DNA of 64,000 bases from Cynocephalus volans. Taxonomy: Eukaryota; Chordata; Mammalia; Dermoptera; Cynocephalidae. Location of the stretch: NCBI RefSeq assembly GCF_027409185.1, contig NC_084463.1, positions 46,044,407 to 46,108,406 on the forward strand. Direction: 5' to 3'. The notes beneath the pieces were generated by a model. That model saw only the letters and a list, made by a program, of their open reading frames with translations, had not been told where the DNA came from and searched no databases. Each line of letters begins with the position of its first letter. Positions within the stretch are counted from its first letter, which is position 1. Shown here in pieces: positions 48,465 through 61,164 of the stretch. The position numbers were made by a program, and so were the translations under genes.

Positions 48465-49224
48465 GCTCCCGCCATGCCCTGCTGGCCTTGTCCCCACTGC
48501 CCTCGCAATCGCAGCGGCGGCGATGGCTCACCAGGCCCGGGAACGGAGGACACGGCCCCGTGACCAGGAGGCCACAGCACAGCTGCACCTGCTACTCCGT
48601 TCTGGCCCCCACACCGCCCCCCCCGCCGGCTGCTCCCGCAGCAGCCCTGGGACAAGGCCACCGGCGCGCTGGGGCCGTTGGACGGACGGTCGGACGGTCG
48701 GTCGGTTGGACGGGCGGACGGACGGACAGACGGACGGACGGACGGACGGACGGCGGAGCAGCGCTGGGCTCCTGCGGAGGGGAGGAGGGCGCCCCAGCCT
48801 CCTGTCTCTGCCAGCGCCGGGCACCCCGCCCGCCGTCTGCATCCCTCCCCGCTGGCCTCTGTCCCCACTCCCGAAATCAGGACTCGGGGGACCCTCCTAA
48901 GACACCCCGCGGCGCGACGACGCTACTCCCCTGCCTCGCTCGGGAGCCACAGCCCCCTCACGTGGGCCCTACCTGCTCCGCCGCGCCGCGCCGCTCCTCT
49001 CGCCGGTCTCCTCCGTCGTCCACCGCTGCCGCTGCCGCCGCTGCGTCGTCCAGCGCTCCGGTGCACACGGGGACCGAGCAGGCTCTGGTGCGCCCGCCGG
49101 CCCGGCCGCGTCTGGGAGACGTGCGCGATCCCGGCCTCTCCAGGCCGCCTCAGGGGGAGGACTCGACACCCCAGACTGGGCGGGGTCGGGACAAGGGTGG
49201 GGGGAGGTGGAAGTGGCGGGAACA
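48465..49224 (-). promoter_or_regulatory. CpG-rich module M1 (unit 1/2 junction)
   Basis: It contains a long, variant-rich GGAC repeat (48680-48753), after which it is almost identical to 40760-41230. The minus-strand donor gtaggg follows exon base 48973. The part left of the GGAC repeat is visibly diverged from 40500-40721. Confidence 0.45.
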
Positions 49225-49625
49225 CAGGGGTGAATGCCCGCAGGGGGGTGGGGACTAATTAGATGCATCCTTGTGGACCCCAGCCTGGGCTCCACAACCA
49301 TGCCCTCTCCTATTCTCTACACACTTGCCATCAAGGATCCCCCGAATCCATTGGCCAGAACACCCCACAGAAGCAAATACTTAGGCCTAAACAAAATCAA
49401 CTCCCGACTGGCACTTTGACAAGCTGGGAAATGTCAGGTGACTACCGTGACCCAGCAATTGTACTGCTGGAGACACACGCAGGAGAACTGAAAACAGATG
49501 TCCCCACAGAAGTTTGTACATGAACGCTCAGATCAGTGTCACCTACACTAGCCAAAGAGTCAAACCACACAAATCACAAAGAAAGAACACTGAAACGCAT
49601 GGAGACAGAAACACACACATGCACA

Positions 49626-49658
<33 letters not shown>

Positions 49659-50682
49659 AAAAGGGTCCAAATACAGGTTTCAGCAAATATATGAACAGAA
49701 ACCTCACAGTCCAGGAAAGAATGGGATGTTGCAAAGTTTAGAAGCAGCAGAAGGAAAGACTTCCCTATCAAGAGGACTGTACCCAAACAAGGATCCTTCA
49801 AACACGGACAGCAAAAGTCCTTTCCTAGGCTAACAAAAGCTGAGAGAATTCACAAATGTCTACGGAGAACTCTTCCAAGTCCAAGAAGATACTAACAGGG
49901 AACCGCAAAAGGAAGGATAAAAACGCAGTGACAACACAGAAGACCATCGACCCACTCCTGAGAAAAGCGCTCCCGGCCTGGACCTCCCGCGGCCGCGTCT
50001 CCCGCCACCCTGCACTTGCACTTACAAGTGCACACGTGCACACTTGCACGCTGGCCCCCTGCCGCCCCCTCTGCTCCCCTGGCCCCGGGACCCCGAGGCC
50101 ACAGCCTTGCCTTGCCGCCGCCGCGGCCGCTTATCCGGCCTGGCTCCCAGCACCGCCTGCCGGCCGGCCGCTCCCACGACAGCCCTAGCACGAGGCGAGC
50201 CCGGCGCGCAGGGGGGACGGATGGCGGGACAGCGCTGGGCTCCTCCTGAGTAGGGCAGGAGGGCGCCCCGATGTCACCGCCCTGCCGGAGCTGGGCACCT
50301 CGCCGCCGTCTGCTTTCGGCCGCCCCGCCCCTCCCCCACTCGCGGCTTCGGGGGACCCTCCCGAGGCACCCCGCGCCTCCCTCCTCTCTCACTCTGACAC
50401 TGCGCCCCTGCCCTGCCTCTTTGGGGACCCACAGCCCCCTCCCGGGGGCCTTACCTGCTCCGCCGCCGCGCCGCGCCGCTTCCCTCGGAGGCCTCCTGGG
50501 TCCGCCGCTGCTGCTGCTGCGCTGCCGCCCCCTCCTCCCAGACATCCGGGCTCCAAGGGGAGGGGGGGTGGAGGCCCACAGTGGGCGGGGCCAGGCAGGT
50601 GCAGGACCGGCTGACAGGTGGGGGGTGGGGCTTGGGGGGAATGCCCTGGCGGCGGTAGGGAATAATGAAACACATTGCTATG

Positions 50683-50718
<36 letters not shown>

Positions 50719-53149
50719 TTTAGTATTAGTTTTTTATTTTATTTTATTTTGTCGACATACAATGTGGTTGATCATTGCGGCCAATTACAGAAACCTCCCT
50801 CCCTCCTCCCTCTCCTTCCTCCCTCCCAACAATGTCCTTTCTGAAAGTTTGCTTGTCCTATCAATTTCAAGGAATTGCAATTGTCGCGTCTTCTTCCCCC
50901 CCCCCAATTTTTCTTTCTTTGTTTTTTTTTTTTTTTTTTCCTGTGTGCATTTATCTATTTATCTTTACCTCCCACAAATAAGAGAGAACGTGACATTTCT
51001 CTTTCTGGGCCTGACTTGTTTCACTTAATATAATTCTCTCTAGGTCCATCCATGTCGTTGCAAATGGCAGTATTCCATTCTTTTTTAAAGCTGAGTAGTG
51101 TTCCATTGTGTACATATACCACATTTTCCATATCCACTCAACTGATGATGGACATCTGGGCTGGTTCCAACTCTTGGCTATTGTAAATAGTGCTGCGATG
51201 AACACTGGGGAAAAGGTGTACCTTCGACTCCATGATTTCCATTCCTCTGGGTATATTCCCAGCAGTGGGATAGCTGGGAATGGTAGATCTACGGCAGATC
51301 TATCTGCAGTTGTTTGAGGAAACTCCATCCCATTTTCCATGGAGGCTGCACCCTTTTGCAGTCCCACCAACAATGTATGAGAGTTCCTTTTCCTCCGCAG
51401 CCTCGCCAGCATTTACCGTTCAGAGTCTTTTGGATTTTAGCCATCCTCACTGGGGTGAGATGGTATCTCAGTGTGCTTTTGATTTGCCTTTCCCGAATGC
51501 TGAGTGATGTTGAGCATTTTTTCATATGTCTGCCGGCCATTCGTAGATCTTCCTTAGAGAAATGCCTATTTAGCTCTTTTGCCCATTTTTTAATCGGGTT
51601 GCTTGCTTCTGCCTCGTAAAGTTGTTTGAGTTCCTTGTATGTTCTAAGTATAAATCCTCTGTCAGATGCATATTTTGCAAATATTTTCTCCCACTGTGTT
51701 GGTTGTCTTTTAACTATGTTAACTCTTTCTTTGGCTGTGCAGAAGCTTTTCAGTTGGATATAATCCCATTTCTTTATTTTTCCTTTGGTTGCCCGTGCTT
51801 TGGGGGTCATGTTCATGAAGTCTGTGTCCAGTCCTACTTCCTGAAGCGTTTCTCCTATGTTTTCTTTAAGAGGTTTTATTGTTTCGGGGTGTATAATTAA
51901 TTCTTCAATCCATTTTGAGTTGCCTTTAGTGTATGGTGAAAGGTATGGGTCTAGTTTCATTCTCCTGCATATCGATATCCAGTTCTCCCAGCACCATTTC
52001 CTGAAGAGGCGGTCTCTTCCCCAGTGTACAGGCTTGGTGCCTTTGTCAAAGATCAGACGGCCGTAGGTGTGTGGGTTGATTTCTGGATTCTCCATTCTAT
52101 TCCACTGAGCAGTGTGTCTGTTTTTATGCCAGTACCATACTGTACTGTTTTGCTTATGATAGCTTTGTAGGAGAGTTTAAAGTCAGGTAGTGTTACGCCT
52201 CCAGCTTTACTTTTTTGGCTCAGCGTTGCTGTGGCTATGCGTGGCCTTTTGTTATTCCATATCAGCGTCTGGATAGTTCTTTCCATTTCTGAGAAAAATG
52301 TCACTGGAATTTTGAGGGGGACTGCATTGAATTTGTATATCACTTTGGGTAGTATGGACATTTTCACTATGTTGATGCTTCCAATCCAAGAGCATGGGAT
52401 ATCTTTCCATCGTCTTGTCTCCTCTCCACTTTCTCTCAGCAGTGGTTTGTAGTTCTCATTATAGAGATTTTTCACATCCTTGGTTAACTCGCTTCCTAAG
52501 TACCTTATGTTTTTGGTGGCTACTGTCAATGGGCAAGCTTTCTTGATTTCTCTTTCTGCATGTCCACTAATGGAGAATAGAAATGCTACCGGTTTTTGTG
52601 TGTTGATTTTGTATCCTGCTACTTTGCTGAAATCCTTTATCAACTCCAAGAGTTTTTTTGTAGAGCCTTCAGACTGTTCGACATATAGGATCATGTCATC
52701 TGCAAACAGGGACAGTTTGACTTCATCTTTTCCAATCTGGATGCCCTTTATTTCCTTCTCTTCTCTGATTGCTCTGGCTAGTACCTCCAACACTATATTG
52801 AATAGGAGTGGTGAGGGTGGGCATCCTTGTCTAGTTCCTGTTCTTAAAGGAACAGCTTTCAGCTTTTCCCCATTCAGGATGATACTGGCAGTGGGTTTAT
52901 CATATACGGCTTTAAGTACGTTGAGATAGTTGCCATCTATGCCTAACTTATAGAAGGCCTTTGTCATGAATGACTGTTGAATTTTATCAAGTGCTCTTTC
53001 AGCAACTATAGAGATGACCGCATGGTCCTTGTGTTTGATTTCATTAATATGGTGTATCACATTTATTGATTTGCATATGTTGAACCAACCTTGCATCCCT
53101 GGGATGAGTCCCACGTGATCGAGGTGAAGAATTTTACGTGTGTGTTGCA

Positions 53150-53185
<36 letters not shown>

Positions 53186-56100
53186 CCTGCCTTTCTCACA
53201 GTGTGATACACTGTGTCGTTGAAGTCACCACCAAACAAGTTCCTCACCAGACGTGTTACCTGGACTTTGGGCTTCCCAACATTTGAAACTGTAAGCCATA
53301 AAGACTGTTTCTTTATAAATCACCCAGTTTTAGGTAATTCTGTTCTAAGCAACAGAAATGGACAAAGACACATGCTACAGTAATCAAAACCACAAGGTAG
53401 TAGACTAAAAACATTCACATCAACCAGTGAAACAAACTGGAGCCCCAAAATAAAACTACATATTTACAGTCAAATGATTTTTCAATAAAGGTACCAAGAA
53501 CGCATAACGAGCAAATGACAGTTTCTTCAATAACCGGTGTTGGCAAAACCGTGTATACACACTCAGAAAAATGAAGTTGAACCCTTCTCTTATCTTACAC
53601 CACCTACAAAAATCGGCTCAATATGGATTAAAGACGGAAATGGAACACCTGAAACTGTAAAATTGCTAGAAGAAAACAAATGGGAAAAGCTCCACAACAT
53701 TGGCCTGGGCAATGATTTTTTGCAGATAGCCCCAAAAGCAAGGCGACAAAATCAAGCACAGACGAAAATGGGATTGCATCAAATTAAAAAGCTTCCGCAC
53801 AGGAAAAGAACAAGTAGGAGAGCGAAGACACGATGACTGGAATGAGAGAAAATATTGGAAAACCGTACACCTGATTATGAATAAGTATCCAAAACTACAT
53901 ACAAAATTCAAACAACTCAATAGCAAGACAACAACCCGATTTAAAAAACGGGCAGAGTAACTGAACATAGTTTCTCAGAATAAGACCTCCACGTGGCCAA
54001 CAGGCTGATGAGAAAATGCTCAACCTCCCTAATCATCAGGGAAATACAAATTAAAATCACTAGGACACATAATTACTTCATACCCATTGGAATGGCTATT
54101 ATCAAAAAGACAAAAGATAACTAGCACTGGCAAGGACGTGGAGAAAAGGCTACCCTTGTACACTGCTGGTAGGAACGTACAACCATTACAGAAAACAGCA
54201 TGGAGGTTTCTCAAAAATCTGTAAATAGAAGTACCGTATGACCCAGCAATCCCACTTCAGGGAATATCCCCCAAAGAACTGAAATCAATAGGTTGAAGAG
54301 ATATCTGTACTCCCATGTGCACTGAGGCATTATCCATAAGAGTCAAGATATAGAATCAACCTAAGTGTTTATTAACAGACGAACAGATAAAGAAAACGTG
54401 GTCTAAGTACACAATGAAATACTATTCGGCCTTAGAAAAGAACAAAACTCTGTCATTTTCCAACAACTGGGATGCAACTAGAAGACATTACGCTGAGTGA
54501 CACATGCCAGGCACAGAAAGACATGCTGCATGATTTCACTTGAATGTGGAAACTGGAAAGGTCAGACTCATGGAACTAGAGACCAGAATGATGGTTAGCA
54601 GAGCCTGGGAGCTGCGGGCGGGGGGGATGGAGGAACAAGGACGAAGGGAAGTTTGACCAATGGGTACAAAGTTTCACTCTGGAGAAATAAGGTCTGGTGA
54701 TCTATGACACAGCAAGGTGACTCTAGTTAATAATAATGTATATTTCAGAATTACCAAAAGAGTGGATTTTCAGTGCTCTTACCACAGGGGGGGAAGTATG
54801 TGAGGTCACGAGTGTGTTACTTGCCTAACTTGCTCACTGCACAATGTACACATGTATGCAATTATCACATGGTGCCCCATAAACATATGCAGTTGCGAGC
54901 TGTCAATAAAAAGTAAAAATTCAAGTCCAATAAAAAGAAACACAGTGCAGCGCTGGCATAAAGTGTACATCAGAGGAACAGAATTGACTGGCCTAGAAGC
55001 AAGCTCATGCAGCTATGACAACTGGATTCTCACAAGTGCTTTGTGACCACAACAAATGGTGCGGAGACAACTGAATAGCCACATGGAAAGAAATGAAATC
55101 GAGCCCTTTTCTAACCCCATACCCAAAAGTGAACACCACACGTGTCACAGAGCTAACTGTAAGAACTCAAACTACAACACTCGAGAAACACAGGAACAAA
55201 CCTTTGTGATACCGGATTTGGTGGTGGTCTCTTAGGTAAGATGCCGAAAACACAAGAACCCATATAAAGAAAGAGTAAACTGGATATCATGCAACGTAAA
55301 ACTGCTGTGCTTTACAGGACACCACTGAGAAAAAGAAAAGACATCAGGCTGCACAGGAAAAATATATTTTCAATTCACAGATTAAGAACAAGACTATAGA
55401 AAGAGCTCCTAAACGACAGTAGGCAGAATTTTTTAAAAAATGGTCAGAGGAAGAGTCGGCCCGTTAGCTCTGTTGGTTAGAGGGTGGTGCTCTCATACCA
55501 AGAGCAAGGGTTAGGATCCCCACACAGGCCAGCCGCCAGTAACAAACAAACCACAAACCTGCTCAGATCATTCAAATGAGCATTTCTCTAAGTGACAGAT
55601 AGGAAAGGCCAATAAGCACCGAAGAAGATATTCATCGTCACCAGCAAGGAAATGGCTATCAATACCACAGTGAGATAATAGGGGGCACACATTACAAGGC
55701 CTATAAATCAAAAAGACAGTCAAGACAAGGTATTGACAAGGCTATAGAGATAGCACAACCCTCATATATTGAGGGAGAGACTGGAAAATGCTACAGACTG
55801 CCAGGAAACCAGGTCGGTAGTTTTTCAAAACGTGAAATGTAAACTTACTACGTGGCCCAGCAATCCTACCGCTGGGGACCTACGAACGAAAACTGAAAAT
55901 CTGTCCACACAAAAGTTTATATACGAACGCTCCGATCAGCCTCACTTACACTAGTCAAAGAGTCAAAACCACACAGAACGCCAAGGAACAATACTGAAAC
56001 CGGCAAGAGAGGGGTGCACACACACACACACACACAAACACACACTCACTCTCACACGCGCAAACACACACACTTACACACACACTCACATAAAGTCTTA

Positions 56101-56751
56101 ATACAGATTTCAGTAAATTCTTCAACAGAAAACTCCCAGTCCAGGAGAGAAAGAGACGTTCTAGCCAAACCAAAAATTTAACAACAACAAAAACAACAAC
56201 AAAGCCTTTCAGACAAGAGCACTGTATGGACAAGAGTATCCTTCAAACAGGGAGAGAGACAATCCTCTCCCAGACAGACGAAGGCCGAGAGGATCCCCCA
56301 CAGCAGACCGCTCTCCCAAAGCGCTGCACAGGGCTCTTCCATCTCAACGATGACGCTCACATGCCCCAGCACCACGTCTGCAGGGACGAAAGTCAGCAGT
56401 CATGGAAGGAGAAAAACAAAGAACACACTCAACCTGCAAGGAAGACGACAAAACCGCTCCCGCCATGCCCTGCTGGCCTTGTCCCCACTGCCCTCGCAAT
56501 CGCAGCGGCGGCGATGGCTCACCAGGCCCGGGAACGGAGGACACGGCCCCGTGACCAGGAGGCCACAGCACAGCTGCACCTGCTACTCCGTTCTGGCCCC
56601 CACACCGCCCCCCCGCCGGCTGCTCCCGCAGCAGCCCTGGGACAAGGCCACCGGCGCGCTGGGGCCGTTGGACGGACGGTCGGACGGTCGGTCGGTTGGA
56701 CGGGCGGACGGACGGACAGACGGACGGACGGACGGACGGACGGACGGACGG
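48754..56751 (+). repeat. 8-kb tandem unit 2 (7,998 bp)
   Basis: Same content and order as unit 1: M2 49959-50654 (minus donor after 50455), TTGA repeat 50683-50717, LINE-1 50679-53150 (minus), LTR piece 53151-53384, old L1 from 53385 with SINE 55454-55559, and (CA)n 56018-56095. Private changes include T at 55365 where units 1 and 3 have C. Confidence 0.93.
50679..53150 (-). mobile_element. 5'-truncated LINE-1 (unit 2)
   Basis: This is the array copy of 42685-45156, with the same ORF2 breaks at the same places (pieces 53150-52053, 52095-51289, 51412-50951). The sharing shows the element was amplified with the array, not inserted anew. Confidence 0.92.
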
Positions 56752-57222
56752 CGGAGCAGCGCTGGGCTCCTGCGGAGGGGAGGAGGGCGCCCCAGCCTCC
56801 TGTCTCTGCCAGCGCCGGGCACCCCGCCCGCCGTCTGCATCCCTCCCCGCTGGCCTCTGTCCCCACTCCCGAAATCAGGACTCGGGGGACCCTCCTAAGA
56901 CACCCCGCGGCGCGACGACGCTACTCCCCTGCCTCGCTCGGGAGCCACAGCCCCCTCACGTGGGCCCTACCTGCTCCGCCGCGCCGCGCCGCTCCTCTCG
57001 CCGGTCTCCTCCGTCGTCCACCGCTGCCGCTGCCGCCGCTGCGTCGTCCAGCGCTCCGGTGCACACGGGGACCGAGCAGGCTCTGGTGCGCCCGCCGGCC
57101 CGGCCGCGTCTGGGAGACGTGCGCGATCCCGGCCTCTCCAGGCCGCCTCAGGGGGAGGACTCGACACCCCAGACTGGGCGGGGTCGGGACAAGGGTGGGG
57201 GGAGGTGGAAGTGGCGGGAACA
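56456..57222 (-). promoter_or_regulatory. CpG-rich module M1 (unit 2/3 junction)
   Basis: As at 48465-49224, with two extra GGAC copies (repeat 56670-56751). The minus-strand donor follows exon base 56971. A 344-codon plus-strand frame runs through it only because the tetranucleotide repeat reads as Asp-Gly-Arg-Thr in all frames without stops. Confidence 0.45.
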
Positions 57223-60200
57223 CAGGGGTGAATGCCCGCAGGGGGGTGGGGACTAATTAGATGCATCCTTGTGGACCCCAGCCTGGGCTCCACAACCATG
57301 CCCTCTCCTATTCTCTACACACTTGCCATCAAGGATCCCCCGAATCCATTGGCCAGAACACCCCACAGAAGCAAATACTTAGGCCTAAACAAAATCAACT
57401 CCCGACTGGCACTTTGACAAGCTGGGAAATGTCAGGTGACTACCGTGACCCAGCAATTGTACTGCTGGAGACACACGCAGGAGAACTGAAAACAGATGTC
57501 CCCACAGAAGTTTGTACATGAACGCTCAGATCAGTGTCACCTACACTAGCCAAAGAGTCAAACCACACAAATCACAAAGAAAGAACACTGAAACGCATGG
57601 AGACAGAAACACACACATGCACAGACACACACACACACACACACACACACACTCAAAAGGGTCCAAATACAGGTTTCAGCAAATATATGAACAGAAACCT
57701 CACAGTCCAGGAAAGAATGGGATGTTGCAAAGTTTAGAAGCAGCAGAAGGAAAGACTTCCCTATCAAGAGGACTGTACCCAAACAAGGATCCTTCAAACA
57801 CGGACAGCAAAAGTCCTTTCCTAGGCTAACAAAAGCTGAGAGAATTCACAAATGTCTACGGAGAACTCTTCCAAGTCCAAGAAGATACTAACAGGGAACC
57901 GCAAAAGGAAGGATAAAAACGCAGTGACAACACAGAAGACCATCGACCCACTCCTGAGAAAAGCGCTCCCGGCCTGGACCTCCCGCGGCCGCGTCTCCCG
58001 CCACCCTGCACTTGCACTTACAAGTGCACACGTGCACACTTGCACGCTGGCCCCCTGCCGCCCCCTCTGCTCCCCTGGCCCCGGGACCCCGAGGCCACAG
58101 CCTTGCCTTGCCGCCGCCGCGGCCGCTTATCCGGCCTGGCTCCCAGCACCGCCTGCCGGCCGGCCGCTCCCACGACAGCCCTAGCACGAGGCGAGCCCGG
58201 CGCGCAGGGGGGACGGTTGGCGGGACAGCGCTGGGCTCCTCCTGAGTAGGGCAGGAGGGCGCCCCGATGTCACCGCCCTGCCGGAGCTGGGCACCTCGCC
58301 GCCGTCTGCTTTCGGCCGCCCCGCCCCTCCCCCACTCGCGGCTTCGGGGGACCCTCCCGAGGCACCCCGCGCCTCCCTCCTCTCTCACTCTGACACTGCG
58401 CCCCTGCCCTGCCTCTTTGGGGACCCACAGCCCCCTCCCGGGGGCCTTACCTGCTCCGCCGCCGCGCCGCGCCGCTTCCCTCGGAGGCCTCCTGGGTCCG
58501 CCGCTGCTGCTGCTGCGCTGCCGCCCCCTCCTCCCAGACATCCGGGCTCCAAGGGGAGGGGGGGTGGAGGCCCACAGTGGGCGGGGCCAGGCAGGTGCAG
58601 GACCGGCTGACAGGTGGGGGGTGGGGCTTGGGGGGAATGCCCTGGCGGCGGTAGGGAATAATGAAACACATTGCTATGGATTGATTGATTGATTGATTTT
58701 TAGTATTAGTTTTTTATTTTATTTTATTTTGTCGACATACAATGTGGTTGATCATTGCGGCCAATTACAGAAACCTCCCTCCCTCCTCCCTCTCCTTCCT
58801 CCCTCCCAACAATGTCCTTTCTGAAAGTTTGCTTGTCCTATCAATTTCAAGGAATTGCAATTGTCGCGTCTTCTTCCCCCCCCCCAATTTTTCTTTCTTT
58901 GTTTTTTTTTTTTTTTTTCCTGTGTGCATTTATCTATTTATCTTTACCTCCCACAAATAAGAGAGAACGTGACATTTCTCTTTCTGGGCCTGACTTGTTT
59001 CACTTAATATAATTCTCTCTAGGTCCATCCATGTCGTTGCAAATGGCAGTATTCCATTCTTTTTTAAAGCTGAGTAGTGTTCCATTGTGTACATATACCA
59101 CATTTTCCATATCCACTCAACTGATGATGGACATCTGGGCTGGTTCCAACTCTTGGCTATTGTAAATAGTGCTGCGATGAACACTGGGGAAAAGGTGTAC
59201 CTTCGACTCCATGATTTCCATTCCTCTGGGTATATTCCCAGCAGTGGGATAGCTGGGAATGGTAGATCTACGGCAGATCTATCTGCAGTTGTTTGAGGAA
59301 ACTCCATCCCATTTTCCATGGAGGCTGCACCCTTTTGCAGTCCCACCAACAATGTATGAGAGTTCCTTTTCCTCCGCAGCCTCGCCAGCATTTACCGTTC
59401 AGAGTCTTTTGGATTTTAGCCATCCTCACTGGGGTGAGATGGTATCTCAGTGTGCTTTTGATTTGCCTTTCCCGAATGCTGAGTGATGTTGAGCATTTTT
59501 TCATATGTCTGCCGGCCATTCGTAGATCTTCCTTAGAGAAATGCCTATTTAGCTCTTTTGCCCATTTTTTAATCGGGTTGCTTGCTTCTGCCTCGTAAAG
59601 TTGTTTGAGTTCCTTGTATGTTCTAAGTATAAATCCTCTGTCAGATGCATATTTTGCAAATATTTTCTCCCACTGTGTTGGTTGTCTTTTAACTATGTTA
59701 ACTCTTTCTTTGGCTGTGCAGAAGCTTTTCAGTTGGATATAATCCCATTTCTTTATTTTTCCTTTGGTTGCCCGTGCTTTGGGGGTCATGTTCATGAAGT
59801 CTGTGTCCAGTCCTACTTCCTGAAGCGTTTCTCCTATGTTTTCTTTAAGAGGTTTTATTGTTTCGGGGTGTATAATTAATTCTTCAATCCATTTTGAGTT
59901 GCCTTTAGTGTATGGTGAAAGGTATGGGTCTAGTTTCATTCTCCTGCATATCGATATCCAGTTCTCCCAGCACCATTTCCTGAAGAGGCGGTCTCTTCCC
60001 CAGTGTACAGGCTTGGTGCCTTTGTCAAAGATCAGACGGCCGTAGGTGTGTGGGTTGATTTCTGGATTCTCCATTCTATTCCACTGAGCAGTGTGTCTGT
60101 TTTTATGCCAGTACCATACTGTACTGTTTTGCTTATGATAGCTTTGTAGGAGAGTTTAAAGTCAGGTAGTGTTACGCCTCCAGCTTTACTTTTTTGGCTC

Positions 60201-61128
60201 AGCGTTGCTGTGGCTATGCGTGGCCTTTTGTTATTCCATATCAGCGTCTGGATAGTTCTTTCCATTTCTGAGAAAAATGTCACTGGAATTTTGAGGGGGA
60301 CTGCATTGAATTTGTATATCACTTTGGGTAGTATGGACATTTTCACTATGTTGATGCTTCCAATCCAAGAGCATGGGATATCTTTCCATCGTCTTGTCTC
60401 CTCTCCACTTTCTCTCAGCAGTGGTTTGTAGTTCTCATTATAGAGATTTTTCACATCCTTGGTTAACTCGCTTCCTAAGTACCTTATGTTTTTGGTGGCT
60501 ACTGTCAATGGGCAAGCTTTCTTGATTTCTCTTTCTGCATGTCCACTAATGGAGAATAGAAATGCTACCGGTTTTTGTGTGTTGATTTTGTATCCTGCTA
60601 CTTTGCTGAAATCCTTTATCAACTCCAAGAGTTTTTTTGTAGAGCCTTCAGACTGTTCGACATATAGGATCATGTCATCTGCAAACAGGGACAGTTTGAC
60701 TTCATCTTTTCCAATCTGGATGCCCTTTATTTCCTTCTCTTCTCTGATTGCTCTGGCTAGTACCTCCAACACTATATTGAATAGGAGTGGTGAGGGTGGG
60801 CATCCTTGTCTAGTTCCTGTTCTTAAAGGAACAGCTTTCAGCTTTTCCCCATTCAGGATGATACTGGCAGTGGGTTTATCATATACGGCTTTAAGTACGT
60901 TGAGATAGTTGCCATCTATGCCTAACTTATAGAAGGCCTTTGTCATGAATGACTGTTGAATTTTATCAAGTGCTCTTTCAGCAACTATAGAGATGACCGC
61001 ATGGTCCTTGTGTTTGATTTCATTAATATGGTGTATCACATTTATTGATTTGCATATGTTGAACCAACCTTGCATCCCTGGGATGAGTCCCACGTGATCG
61101 AGGTGAAGAATTTTACGTGTGTGTTGCA

Positions 61129-61164
<36 letters not shown>

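Larger units (their letters stand above)
40760..48753 (+). repeat. 8-kb tandem unit 1 (7,994 bp)
   Basis: It is repeated head-to-tail at 48754-56751 and 56752 onward with very few differences. Contents left to right: rest of module M1; L1-derived link; (CA)n 41618-41662; CpG module M2 41965-42660; TTGA repeat 42689-42723; LINE-1 (minus) to 45156; LTR piece; old L1 with SINE; (CA)n; start of the next M1. No intact protein-coding gene is seen. Confidence 0.93.

Noticed and set aside
56226..57260. 344-codon plus-strand frame through a CpG-rich module (also 299 codons at 48359)
   Set aside because: The frame is long because GGAC repeats and CpG-rich DNA lack stops in every frame; the protein is low-complexity, unlike any family I know, and changes with repeat length between units.
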